From assembly GCF_900110125.1 (NCBI RefSeq), contig NZ_FOCN01000001.1:372001-436000 (forward strand): a DNA stretch of 64,000 nt, written 5' to 3'. Each line of letters opens with the position of its first letter. The stretch's first letter is position 1. The notes below the pieces were generated by a model. The model was not told the DNA's origin and made no database searches. It saw nothing but the letters and a program-made list of their open reading frames with translations. Positions 52,173-60,162 of the stretch are shown piece after piece. This DNA is from Cryobacterium luteum. Its GTDB lineage: Bacteria; Actinomycetota; Actinomycetes; Actinomycetales; Microbacteriaceae. A program made the position numbers and the translations under genes.

Positions 52173-54137
52173 TTACCAGATGGTGACGCGCTTCTCGGGA
52201 GCGAGGTAGAGGGTATCCGCTTCGGTGACGTCGAAGGCCTCGTAGAACGCCGGAATGTTGCTGACGATCTGGTTGCAGCGAAACTCGTTCGGCGAGTGCG
52301 GGTCGATGGCCAGCAAGCGGATGGCCTCAGCGTCGCGCAGCTTCATCTGCCAGGCCTGGGCCCAGGAGAGGAAGAATCGTTCGGCACCGGTGAGCCCGTC
52401 GATGACCGGGCTCACCTGGCCGTTCAGCGAGAGCAGGTAGGCCTTCCAGGCAATAGAAAGACCGCCGAGGTCGCCGATGTTCTCGCCGATCGTGAGCGCA
52501 CCGTTCACGGTGTGGCCGGGGATGGTTTTCGGTTCGAGCCCGTCGAACTGGGCGATCAGCGCGGTCGTGCGCGTTTCGAACGCGGCCTTGTCGTCGGCGG
52601 TCCACCAATCGATGAGGCGGCCGTCGCCGTCGTACTTGGAGCCCTGGTCGTCGAAGCCGTGGCCGATCTCGTGGCCGATGACCGCGCCGATCGCGCCATA
52701 GTTGGCGGCCGAGTCGCGGTCGTCGTCGAAGAACGGAAACTGCAAAATGGCGGCCGGAAAGACGATCTCATTGAACCCGGGGTTGTAATACGCATTGATG
52801 GTCTGCGGGGTCATGAACCATTCGTCGCGGTCGAGCGGCTTGCCGATCTTGCCGAGCTCGCGCTGAAACTCGAACTCACCGGCGGCCTTGACGTTGCTGA
52901 TCAGGTCGTCGGCGGTGATCTGAAGGCTCGAATAGTCGCGCCACTTCACCGGATAGCCGATCTTCGGCGTGAACTTGCTGAGCTTCTCGAGGGCCCTCGT
53001 GCGGGTTTCCTCGGTCATCCAGTCGAGGGTGCTGATGCTGTTCTCGTAGGCGGCGACCAGGTTGGCCACGAGCACGTCCATGCTCGCCTTGGCGCTCGGC
53101 TTGAAGTGACGCTCCACGTAGATGCGGCCGACGGCCTCGCCGAGGGCGCCCTCCACGAGCGAGACGCCGCGCTTCCAGCGGTCGCGCAGCTGCGGGATGC
53201 CGCTCAGGGTGCGACCATAGAAGTCGAAGTTAGCCTCGACGAATTCGCCGGACAGGTACGCAGCACTCGAGCGGATGACCTGCCACCGCAGCCAGTCCTG
53301 CCACGATTCCAGGCGGTCATCGGTGAGGGTCGCAGCGAGCCCGGCGATGTAGCTGGGTTCGCGCACGACGACCTCGTCGAGGGCGCCGGCCGGGGCGTCG
53401 AGGCCCTCCAGCCAGAGATCCACGTCGGCGCCGGCGGCGAGCGCGGAGACCTGGCCCCAGGTGCGCAGGTTGTAGGTCTTCTCGCTGTCGCGGGTGGCCA
53501 CTTTGTCCCAGTGGTGCGAGGCGAGTTCGGTTTCGAGGGCGAAGACGCGCGCTGCGCGGGGGGCGGCGTCGGCGAAACCGGTGAGGGTGAACATCCGCTC
53601 GAGAAAAACCTGGTACTTGGTGCGAATCTCGGCGAACTTTTCTTCGCGATAGTAGCTCTCGTCGGGCAGGCCGATGCCGCCCTGCGCGATGAAGACGAGG
53701 TAGCGTTCGGGGTTGCCCGGGTCGTTGTCGACGTAGAGGTGGAAGGCTCCGGCGACGCCGCCGCGCTCGAGGCGGCCGAGGGCCGCGAGCAACTCCGAGA
53801 TGGTGGTGACCGCGTCGACCGCTGCGAGGTCTTTCTGCAGCGGGGTGGCGCCGAGCGCTTCGATGCGTTCTTCGTCGAGGAAGCTCGTGTAGAGGTCGCC
53901 GAACTTGCGCTCGAGGCTGCCGGTCGGGGCGGTCTGTGCTTCGATGATGATCTCGCGCACGGCCTTCTCGGCGTCTTCGGCGAGCATCATGAACGAGCCC
54001 CAGCGGGCCTTGTCGGCGGGGATCTCGCTGCGGGCGATCCACTTGCCGTTCACGTGCCGAAAGAGGTCGTCCTGCGGGCGCACCTCCGGGTCGAGTTCGT
54101 TCTGGTTGATTCCGGATGCAGTCGCCAGCTCAGTCAT
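52173..54137 (-). CDS. M13-family zinc metallopeptidase (neprilysin/PepO-like)
   Basis: A 654-residue oligopeptidase. The zinc site is VIGHEIGHGFDDQGSKYDGDG near 488; substrate motif NAYYNPGFNEIVFPAAIL and the third ligand Glu in GENIGDLGG follow family order. There is no signal peptide, so it probably acts in the cytoplasm on short peptides. TAGGCT exactly 6 nt before ATG 54137 indicates a leaderless start; this box lies in the decayed tail of the exonuclease remnant. Confidence 0.95.
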   Translation of the reverse strand: MTELATASGINQNELDPEVRPQDDLFRHVNGKWIARSEIPADKARWGSFMMLAEDAEKAVREIIIEAQTAPTGSLERKFGDLYTSFLDEERIEALGATPLQKDLAAVDAVTTISELLAALGRLERGGVAGAFHLYVDNDPGNPERYLVFIAQGGIGLPDESYYREEKFAEIRTKYQVFLERMFTLTGFADAAPRAARVFALETELASHHWDKVATRDSEKTYNLRTWGQVSALAAGADVDLWLEGLDAPAGALDEVVVREPSYIAGLAATLTDDRLESWQDWLRWQVIRSSAAYLSGEFVEANFDFYGRTLSGIPQLRDRWKRGVSLVEGALGEAVGRIYVERHFKPSAKASMDVLVANLVAAYENSISTLDWMTEETRTRALEKLSKFTPKIGYPVKWRDYSSLQITADDLISNVKAAGEFEFQRELGKIGKPLDRDEWFMTPQTINAYYNPGFNEIVFPAAILQFPFFDDDRDSAANYGAIGAVIGHEIGHGFDDQGSKYDGDGRLIDWWTADDKAAFETRTTALIAQFDGLEPKTIPGHTVNGALTIGENIGDLGGLSIAWKAYLLSLNGQVSPVIDGLTGAERFFLSWAQAWQMKLRDAEAIRLLAIDPHSPNEFRCNQIVSNIPAFYEAFDVTEADTLYLAPEKRVTIW

Positions 54138-54821
54138 GGCCCCAGCCTATCCGGGGCCGGTGACAGGTGGCCGTGCAACGGGGACTCGGTTGAGCGTCCG
54201 AGGCGTCGCCGCGCAGCGCGGCGAAGTCGGCATATTGCCCAGGGGTGACGCCGGTCCTGATCGTGAGGGAGGCATCCGTGAGCATCTCCAGCCGGGACAT
54301 GCCGCGCGGCCGGTGTAGATCACTCGCACGTGTCGCGAGTCGTCGACGAGCTGGAACAGGTCGCGGTCACCGGTGACGATGTCGACGGGGGTGGCGGCGT
54401 GCGAGGCCAGGGTGCCGATCACGTCGTCGGCCTCGTGCCGCGCGGCTCCGACGATGGGGATGCCGAGCGCGCCCAGCACCTCGCGGATGATCGGAACCTG
54501 GGGGCTGAGCAGGTCGGGCACGACTTCGAGGGCGGGGTCGGCATCCGCTGTCGTCGGTGTCGGCGCGGCGGCGACCCGGTGAGTCTTGTAGGTGGGGATG
54601 AGGTCGACCCGCCACTGCGGGCGCCAGTCATTATCCCAGCAGGCCACGATCTCGGTCGGCTCAAACTCCGTTGCGAGCCGGGCGATCATGTCGAGCAGCC
54701 CGCGCACGGCGTTCACCGGCTGGCCGTCCGGGCCGCGAACGGTGTCAGGCACGCCGTAGAACGCCCGAAAGTACAGGGCTGCGGTGTCGAGGAGCATGCG
54801 GCGCTCGGGTTGTGTGGTCAC
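54130..54821 (-). pseudogene. 5'-3' exonuclease (PolA-exo/FEN type), frameshifted and truncated
   Basis: The first about 170 codons encode a good 5'-3' exonuclease N-terminus (LLDTAALYFRAFYGVPDTV, ACWDNDWRPQWR, IPTYKTHR, EADDVIGTLA, TGDRDLFQLV). Near 54300-54312 the frame is lost at GGCCGCGCGGCATG; two extra bases would explain it. In the other frame the protein resumes (MSRLEMLTDASL, then YADFAALRGDASD) but ends soon after the GDASD signature, so the helix-3-turn-helix DNA-binding half is missing. Intact relatives are about 300 residues. Both lesions make it a pseudogene. Confidence 0.8.
54144..54149 (-). promoter_or_regulatory. -10 box TAGGCT, leaderless start of M13 peptidase
   Basis: TAGGCT on the minus strand, 6 nt, then ATG 54137. 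Confidence 0.6.
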
Positions 54822-54890
54822 GGCGAGCAGTTTGCCACAGTGCGGCGGGTGGTCTGATGGGCCGAGGCCGTGCGCGTGATCAACGGGGGT
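54822..54890. other. Short spacer, no feature seen
   Basis: Sixty-nine bases between the exonuclease remnant and the AlbA_2 gene. No hairpin or clear -10 box. Confidence 0.3.
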
Positions 54891-56633
54891 CTAGCTCTGA
54901 ACGTATAGATAGTGGAAGCCGGCTCCACGGCGCTGCTCTCGTGAAGGCTTGAGCACGCCCTGGTCCTCAAGGGCCGACAATACCGAGCCGACGTTCGTGG
55001 CGTGGGCTCCGACGAGGTCTCCTAATTCGGTCGTACTGATACGGCCACGTGCTGCGGCGTAGGACTGGGCGACATCCTCTCGTGTGGGCCATGAGCGTCG
55101 GATACTCCTATTTACTTCTAGAGCAGTCAGCGCAGTTCGTGCGTGCTCGCTGAGTGCCTTGGCGTGCGGCGTTCCGGGAGGCGTTCCTCTCACATCGATC
55201 AGGACGGGATGCCCGTCAGTGGTCAGGTCGGCGACGGTGGCGATCGCGTCGCTCGCCTCAGGTTCCGTGACTTGGAGATACGGCGCCAATACGCGGGCAT
55301 CGAGCCAGCCGTGGGTGACCGCGAAATGTAGTGTCATCAGGAATCGAAGATCGGACCCGACCCGTGGGTCGCTGAGCCGGTTCAACCACTCGATCCAGGC
55401 CGCGTTCGGATGGTTGCCAATTAGTAGAGTCACGACGCTCGGTCCGTCAATTTGCGAGATGTCCGGAGCGCCGTAGCCGAGCCGCAGCATGTCACCGAAC
55501 ATGCGATCGATGCCGATCCCTTCCCGCTCTGCGACTCTTAGAGAAGCCAGGAGGTCAACAAGCGCCGTATTCCGGGATGCCGATGGATGGTTGATGATGT
55601 TCTCTGGGCTCACCCCCGACACGAATCCGCCGGGGCTGGTGACTCGAAGGAGCCCGCCGATATGTTCGACAACGGTCGGAGCGCTTATCGTCCACTCCCG
55701 ATGGGCAACGCCGTTCACGATCGCTTCGCGAAGCGCACGTTCCGGGATCTGGCGTACCTGACCGTGGGCCAGCCCCTCATCGAGGTGCGTGGTCGGGTTG
55801 TATGCCCGAGAAGTCGTGAAGACTTCCTGCAACTCCTCCAACAACGACCGGTTCTCTCGTCGCACTCGGGCGATGCTGTCGCCACCAGCGTATTCCCGGC
55901 GCAGGTAGTCCAGGCCTGGTTCCCCCCGCCCAACGAACGTGAGCGCAGCAGCGTTCGTGAGCACTCCCGAACCGTCCACCGCATTGAGTCGTCGCAACAG
56001 GTCAGTGGTGGGCAAGTCGACAAGTTCTCGCGCAGACGAGTCTGCAGAATCGCGAAGAAAATCGCGAGCCACTTCGACAGCGCCCGCACGCACAGCGTCA
56101 ACCGAGTAGGTGCTCCCTTGCGAAGACCAGTCCACCTGCAGGTATCGGTGCCGACGGTCATGCCAACTCGACGCGTCAATCTCAACGCATCGGTCACTGA
56201 CCCGCCAATTGAGCCTGCTGTTGTAGCGGACCGGCTCGATGGCCTCGGGAATAATGATCACGAGTATGCGCGTGCCACGAATCTCGACCGGTCGCACGTC
56301 AACCGTGACACGACGCTCGAGTTTGTCGTAGAGTCGCGCTCGAAGCCATTCCGGGTCGAGCTGTGTGCCAATTAGCTCACTGTTATCCGCAACGCCGAGA
56401 AGCAGAGCTCCACCGCCGGGAGTATTGGCCATGCAGGCCACTTCTGGAGCAAGCTTGTCGACGGCACCCTCGTTTTTTGGCTCTGCCGGCAGGATCTGAC
56501 CGACAGATGTGCGCCGCCCCGACTCCTCCTTCAGATCGAGAATCTGACGCTCAACCACCGGATACCCATTGTTGAGCGCCTCAAGCGCGCCCTGAACAGC
56601 CACCTGCACGGGAGAAAGCCCAAATATTGTCAC
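54891..56633 (-). CDS. AlbA_2 (Schlafen-type) plus HATPase-like putative regulator
   Basis: A 580-residue protein. The N-terminal AlbA_2/divergent AAA-like domain reads DLKEESG near 32, KLAPEVACMANTPGGGALLLGVAD and IEPVRYNSRLNWRV. The middle region matches the ATP-binding C-terminal domain of these proteins: IPERALREAIVNGVAHREW and EREGIGIDRMFGDML. A winged-helix-like end follows. Such proteins are putative transcriptional regulators or ATPases, common in mobile or defence-linked gene sets. Start GTG 56633 with AAAGG upstream. The coding sequence has lower GC and more mixed codons than its neighbours, suggesting transfer (inference). Confidence 0.8.
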   Translation of the reverse strand: MTIFGLSPVQVAVQGALEALNNGYPVVERQILDLKEESGRRTSVGQILPAEPKNEGAVDKLAPEVACMANTPGGGALLLGVADNSELIGTQLDPEWLRARLYDKLERRVTVDVRPVEIRGTRILVIIIPEAIEPVRYNSRLNWRVSDRCVEIDASSWHDRRHRYLQVDWSSQGSTYSVDAVRAGAVEVARDFLRDSADSSARELVDLPTTDLLRRLNAVDGSGVLTNAAALTFVGRGEPGLDYLRREYAGGDSIARVRRENRSLLEELQEVFTTSRAYNPTTHLDEGLAHGQVRQIPERALREAIVNGVAHREWTISAPTVVEHIGGLLRVTSPGGFVSGVSPENIINHPSASRNTALVDLLASLRVAEREGIGIDRMFGDMLRLGYGAPDISQIDGPSVVTLLIGNHPNAAWIEWLNRLSDPRVGSDLRFLMTLHFAVTHGWLDARVLAPYLQVTEPEASDAIATVADLTTDGHPVLIDVRGTPPGTPHAKALSEHARTALTALEVNRSIRRSWPTREDVAQSYAAARGRISTTELGDLVGAHATNVGSVLSALEDQGVLKPSREQRRGAGFHYLYVQS

Positions 56634-56656
56634 CGCAGCACCTTTCGACGCAAATT

Positions 56657-56682
56657 TATAATTAATTTTAAGATTAATTATA
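56657..56682. promoter_or_regulatory. Perfect AT-only palindrome, operator of AlbA_2 gene
   Basis: TATAATTAAT-TTTAAG-ATTAATTATA: 10-base arms, 6-base spacer, 24 bases upstream of the GTG. It overlaps the probable -10 (TATAAA or TATAAT on the minus strand), so binding would block transcription; autoregulation is likely (inference). Confidence 0.65.
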
Positions 56683-56802
56683 CTTCGAGAAGGATTATGC
56701 AGTCATTCATTATTAATGCCGGGTGAACGCTGGCCTCGCGGTCTTCGCTCGATAGCGCTTAGGTTGAGGTTTGGGCGAAGGTGAGCGTGCAGTCGGGGCC
56801 TG
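56683..56802. other. AT-rich spacer upstream of AlbA_2 and after pntB
   Basis: AT-rich until about 56720, then normal GC. No gene and no clear hairpin after the pntB stop. Confidence 0.4.
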
Positions 56803-58218
56803 CTACAGCGCCTTGAGTTCCTCGGTCACCTGAGCGACCGATTTCTTGGCATCGCCGAAGAGCATGGTGGTGTTCTCACCGAAGAACAGGGGATTCTCGA
56901 TGCCGGCGAACCCTGAACTCATCGAGCGTTTGAGCACGATGACCGACCGGGACTCGGTCACGTTGAGCACGGGCATGCCGAAGATGGGCGAGTTCGGGTC
57001 GCTGCGTGCGGCGGGGTTGGTGACGTCGTTGGCGCCGATGACGATGGTGACGTCGGTGCGCGAGAACTCGCCGTTGATGTCGTCCATCTCCTTCATCGCG
57101 TCGTAGGAGACGTCGGCTTCGGCGAGGAGCACGTTCATGTGCCCGGGCATGCGCCCGGCCACCGGGTGGATCGCAAACTTCACCTCGATGCCGCGCGCTT
57201 CGAGCACCTTGGCCATGTCCTTCACGGCGTGCTGGGCCTGGGCGACGGCGAGCCCGTAGCCGGGCACGATGATGACCTGGTTGGCGTAGGCGAGCTTGAT
57301 GGCGGCATCCGCTGCGGAAGTGGATTTTGCGATCTGGTCGCCGCTGCTCGCTGCCGCAGCGCCCTTGGCTCCGCCGAATCCGCCGGCGACGATCGAGAGG
57401 ATCGACCGGTTCATCGCCTTGGCCATGAGGTTGGTGAGGATGGTTCCCGACGCCCCGACGATCATGCCGGCGACGATCATCGCGATGTTGTTCAGCGCGA
57501 GCCCGGCCGCCGCCGCGGACAGACCGGTGAGCGCGTTGAGCAGCGAGATAACGACGGGCATGTCGGCGCCGCCGATTGGAAGCACGGTCGTGACCCCGAG
57601 GACGCCCGCCACAACGAGGATCGCGCCGAACCAGACCGGGTCAGCGCCGGTACCGACCGAGCCAATGCCGACGATGACGGCCGCAACGACCGAGCCGAGG
57701 AACAGGATCGCGTTCAGCGGCTGTTGCAACCGGCCGACCGACAACGGATGCCCGGGCAGAATCTGCTGCAGTTTCAGGAACGCCACGATCGAGCCCCAGA
57801 ACGACAACGAACCGATGATCGCCGCGAACAGCGACGCGATCACGAGCGGCAGCACCGGGCCGGAGGCGGCGTGCAGGCCGGTGAAGCCGTCACTGTCAAT
57901 GAATTCGCCCCAGGCGATGAGGGCGACGGTTCCGCCGCCGACCCCGTTGAACAGGGCGACCAGCTGCGGCACCGCCGTCATCTTCACCCTGCGGGCGGGC
58001 GGGATGCCGATGACCACGCCGACGATGAGGGCGATAATGATTATCAGCCAACTGCCAGTCTCGCGGATGTGGATCAGGGTCGCCACAAAGGCGACGGCCA
58101 TGCCGGCCGCAGCGATCTTATTGCCGCGCACGGCCGACCGAGGGGCGGTGAGGCCGGACAATCCGAGGATGAACATCGCGAAGGCCACGATGTAGAGGGC
58201 GTAGACGAGAATATCCAT
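56803..58218 (-). CDS. pntB: NAD(P) transhydrogenase subunit beta
   Basis: A 471-residue membrane subunit with nine or so helices (from MDILVYALYIVAFAMFILGL) and a C-terminal NADP-binding domain (VIIVPGYGLAVAQAQHAVKDMA, MNVLLAEADVSYD, MLFGDAKKS). The proton-translocating transhydrogenase uses the membrane potential to reduce NADP with NADH. It lies two bases after the small pntA2 gene. Confidence 0.96.
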   Translation of the reverse strand: MDILVYALYIVAFAMFILGLSGLTAPRSAVRGNKIAAAGMAVAFVATLIHIRETGSWLIIIIALIVGVVIGIPPARRVKMTAVPQLVALFNGVGGGTVALIAWGEFIDSDGFTGLHAASGPVLPLVIASLFAAIIGSLSFWGSIVAFLKLQQILPGHPLSVGRLQQPLNAILFLGSVVAAVIVGIGSVGTGADPVWFGAILVVAGVLGVTTVLPIGGADMPVVISLLNALTGLSAAAAGLALNNIAMIVAGMIVGASGTILTNLMAKAMNRSILSIVAGGFGGAKGAAAASSGDQIAKSTSAADAAIKLAYANQVIIVPGYGLAVAQAQHAVKDMAKVLEARGIEVKFAIHPVAGRMPGHMNVLLAEADVSYDAMKEMDDINGEFSRTDVTIVIGANDVTNPAARSDPNSPIFGMPVLNVTESRSVIVLKRSMSSGFAGIENPLFFGENTTMLFGDAKKSVAQVTEELKAL

Positions 58219-58220
58219 GG

Positions 58221-58538
58221 TCAGTTTTTCCCGTCGGTCGACGCGGTCGGGCGGGTCTTGAACATCGCAAGCATGCGGTCGGTCACGACGAACCCGCCGA
58301 TGACGTTCACGGTTCCGAAAACGATCGCCACGAACGAGATGATCTGCAGCGGCAGGCCCGGGTTCTCAGCCGTGCCGAGCACCACGAGGGCGCCGAGCAC
58401 GACGATTCCGTGGATGGCGTTGGTGCCCGACATGAGCGGGGTGTGCAGGGTGTTGGGCACCTTGGAGATCACAGCGAAGCCGATGAAACCCGAAAGCACG
58501 AGGATGGCGATGTTCGCCAGAAAGCCGGTGTAGTCCAT
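58221..58538 (-). CDS. pntA2: NAD(P) transhydrogenase subunit alpha, membrane part
   Basis: A 105-residue protein with three helices (NIAILVLSGFIGFAVI, then SGTNAIHGIVVLGALVVLG, then IISFVAIVFGTVNVIGGF), the membrane part of the split alpha subunit. It has the conserved GTNAIHG segment. In the three-gene arrangement it sits between the NAD-binding alpha-1 and beta subunits, as here. Confidence 0.95.
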   Translation of the reverse strand: MDYTGFLANIAILVLSGFIGFAVISKVPNTLHTPLMSGTNAIHGIVVLGALVVLGTAENPGLPLQIISFVAIVFGTVNVIGGFVVTDRMLAMFKTRPTASTDGKN

Positions 58539-58541
58539 GGG

Positions 58542-59657
58542 TCAGATCCTGTTCGAGACGGAGTCGCGCGTAACGCAGGAGAGGGCAACCACGTCGTCGG
58601 AATAGTCGGGGTTGAGTCGGCCGTCCCGCACCAGCAGGTCCAGCAGGGCGGTGAGGTTCTTCGAGTAGAGCTCGCTCGCATGCTCGGGCATCGTCGAGGG
58701 CAGGTTCAGTGGGGACGCAATGGTGACGCCACCGATGACCACGGTCTCACCGGGCACGGTGAGCTCGCAGTTGCCGCCGGTCTCACCCGCCATGTCGATG
58801 ACGACACTGCCCGGCTTCATACCGTGCACGGCCGCAGCGGTCACCAGCCGCGGCGCCGGGCGCCCCGGCACGAGAGCGGTCGTGATGACGACATCGAACG
58901 TGGAGATCGCCGTCTCGAGCGCGGCCTGCTGCGCGGCACGTTCCTGGTCGGTGAGTTCGCGGGCATAGCCGCCGTCGCCGGCCGCATCGATGCCCACCTC
59001 GAGCCACTGGGCTCCCACCGATCGCACCTGGTCGGCGACCTCCGGCCGCACGTCGTAGCCGGTTGCCCGGCCGCCGAGCCGCTTCGCGGTGGCCAGAGCC
59101 TGCAACCCCGCCACGCCCACGCCGAGCACGAGCACACTGGCCGGCTTCACGGTGCCGGCGGCGGTGGTCAACATCGGAAAGAACCGGGTCGACAGCGATG
59201 CGGCGAGGATGACCGACTTGTAGCCGGCGACGTTTGCCTGCGACGAGAGCGCGTCCATCACCTGGGCCCGGGAGATGCGTGGAATTGCTTCAACCGCATA
59301 GCCGACAACGCCGGCATTTTGTAGGGCGCCGATCTTGTTGTCCGCGTTTCGCGGCGCGAGGAATCCGATCAGGGTCGTGCCCGCCGCCAGTCGGGCGATC
59401 TCGGCGTCGGTGGGCGGGGCCACCTTGAGCACGATGTCAGCACTCCACGCGTCGCCGATGGTGGCGCCGGCGGCGAGATAGAGGTCGTCACCCATGAGGG
59501 CCCCCGCTCCCGCCCCAGACTCGACCACAACGTCGAGGCCCTTCGCGATGAGTGAGGCGACGGCGCGGGGCACGAGGGCAACGCGCCGCTCATCCGCCCC
59601 GCTCTCACGCACGACGCCGACGCGGGGTGCCTCGGGGGGGAGCTGGGGATCGGGCAT
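58542..59657 (-). CDS. pntA1: NAD(P) transhydrogenase subunit alpha, NAD-binding part
   Basis: A 371-residue soluble subunit related to alanine dehydrogenase. Features: GVVRESGADERRVALVPRAV at the N-terminus, ASVLVLGVGVAGLQALATAKRLGG for NAD, and the mobile loop near IITTALVPGRPAP. ATG 59657 has AAAGG at 8 nt. It is first in the pntA1-pntA2-pntB operon. Confidence 0.96.
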   Translation of the reverse strand: MPDPQLPPEAPRVGVVRESGADERRVALVPRAVASLIAKGLDVVVESGAGAGALMGDDLYLAAGATIGDAWSADIVLKVAPPTDAEIARLAAGTTLIGFLAPRNADNKIGALQNAGVVGYAVEAIPRISRAQVMDALSSQANVAGYKSVILAASLSTRFFPMLTTAAGTVKPASVLVLGVGVAGLQALATAKRLGGRATGYDVRPEVADQVRSVGAQWLEVGIDAAGDGGYARELTDQERAAQQAALETAISTFDVVITTALVPGRPAPRLVTAAAVHGMKPGSVVIDMAGETGGNCELTVPGETVVIGGVTIASPLNLPSTMPEHASELYSKNLTALLDLLVRDGRLNPDYSDDVVALSCVTRDSVSNRI

Positions 59658-60162
59658 GATAAAAGCCTTTCAAAGCAATGAGGAAGTCAACACGCTCGAC
59701 GATGAGGCGGCAAACCTCCCTGTGGGAGGGGCACTCGAGGCTGGGGATGATGTCCCCCGCGCGGCAGAGTGTGCCCGGAGCAGCCACGGTCAGCAGCAGC
59801 TCCTGGGTCGAACATAGCTGGATGGGGCGGGAGATGCGCCCGTTTTTCGGGCATCGCTCGTGAAAGATTCGGCATTCTTAACATTTCCGACGGTTGGCGG
59901 GCTGACGTAAGCCGCTTTCGTAAATTGCGCGTGCCGTATCCGTTTACGAGCGGATGACCGCGCCCGTGCCGGGCAGCCGCTACGGTAATCGGCGTACCGC
60001 GCACCTCTGCAGGGCGCGGCAACGCCACCGCGGGGCTTGGGCGCGCCCGGTGCGGGTGGACGCGCCCACTCCGCCTGGCGCGGCAACCGACAGCTGGCGC
60101 GGCGAAGCAGAGGCCTGGGGCGGCCGCAGTGATCGACAGCGCCGCCGCCGTAGAGTCGAAGC
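59658..60162. other. 505-base region upstream of pntA1 and the MATE gene
   Basis: No convincing gene. The half next to pntA1 holds three small hairpins on its 5' side: CCTCCC-TGT-GGGAGG (59715-59729), GGGGA-TGATG-TCCCC (59742-59756) and GCCCG-TTTTT-CGGGC (59838-59852), which may form a structured pntA1 leader. A 60-codon minus-strand frame (59605-59787) overlaps pntA1 and is doubtful. The right third is very GC-rich with short repeats of GCGCGGC and the promoter of the MATE gene. Confidence 0.5.
60151..60156 (+). promoter_or_regulatory. -10 box TAGAGT upstream of the MATE gene
   Basis: TAGAGT, then 6 nt, then ATC (60163) in the MATE reading frame. The usual position of the start codon in leaderless genes of this window is thus occupied by ATC; the first standard codon is TTG 60172. 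No Shine-Dalgarno site is present. Confidence 0.45.

Noticed and set aside
51117-54248. Very long plus-strand open frame opposite the beta-lactamase-like and M13 genes
   Set aside because: It is antisense to two clear protein families and has Arg/Gly/His-rich composition typical of the shadow frame of high-GC genes. Similar long shadows oppose putA (7217-10270) and cstA (37867-40128).
59605-59787. Sixty-codon minus-strand frame in the pntA1 leader
   Set aside because: It overlaps the pntA1 start in another frame, has no Shine-Dalgarno site, and its codons look like structured non-coding DNA; kept only as a remote leader-peptide possibility.
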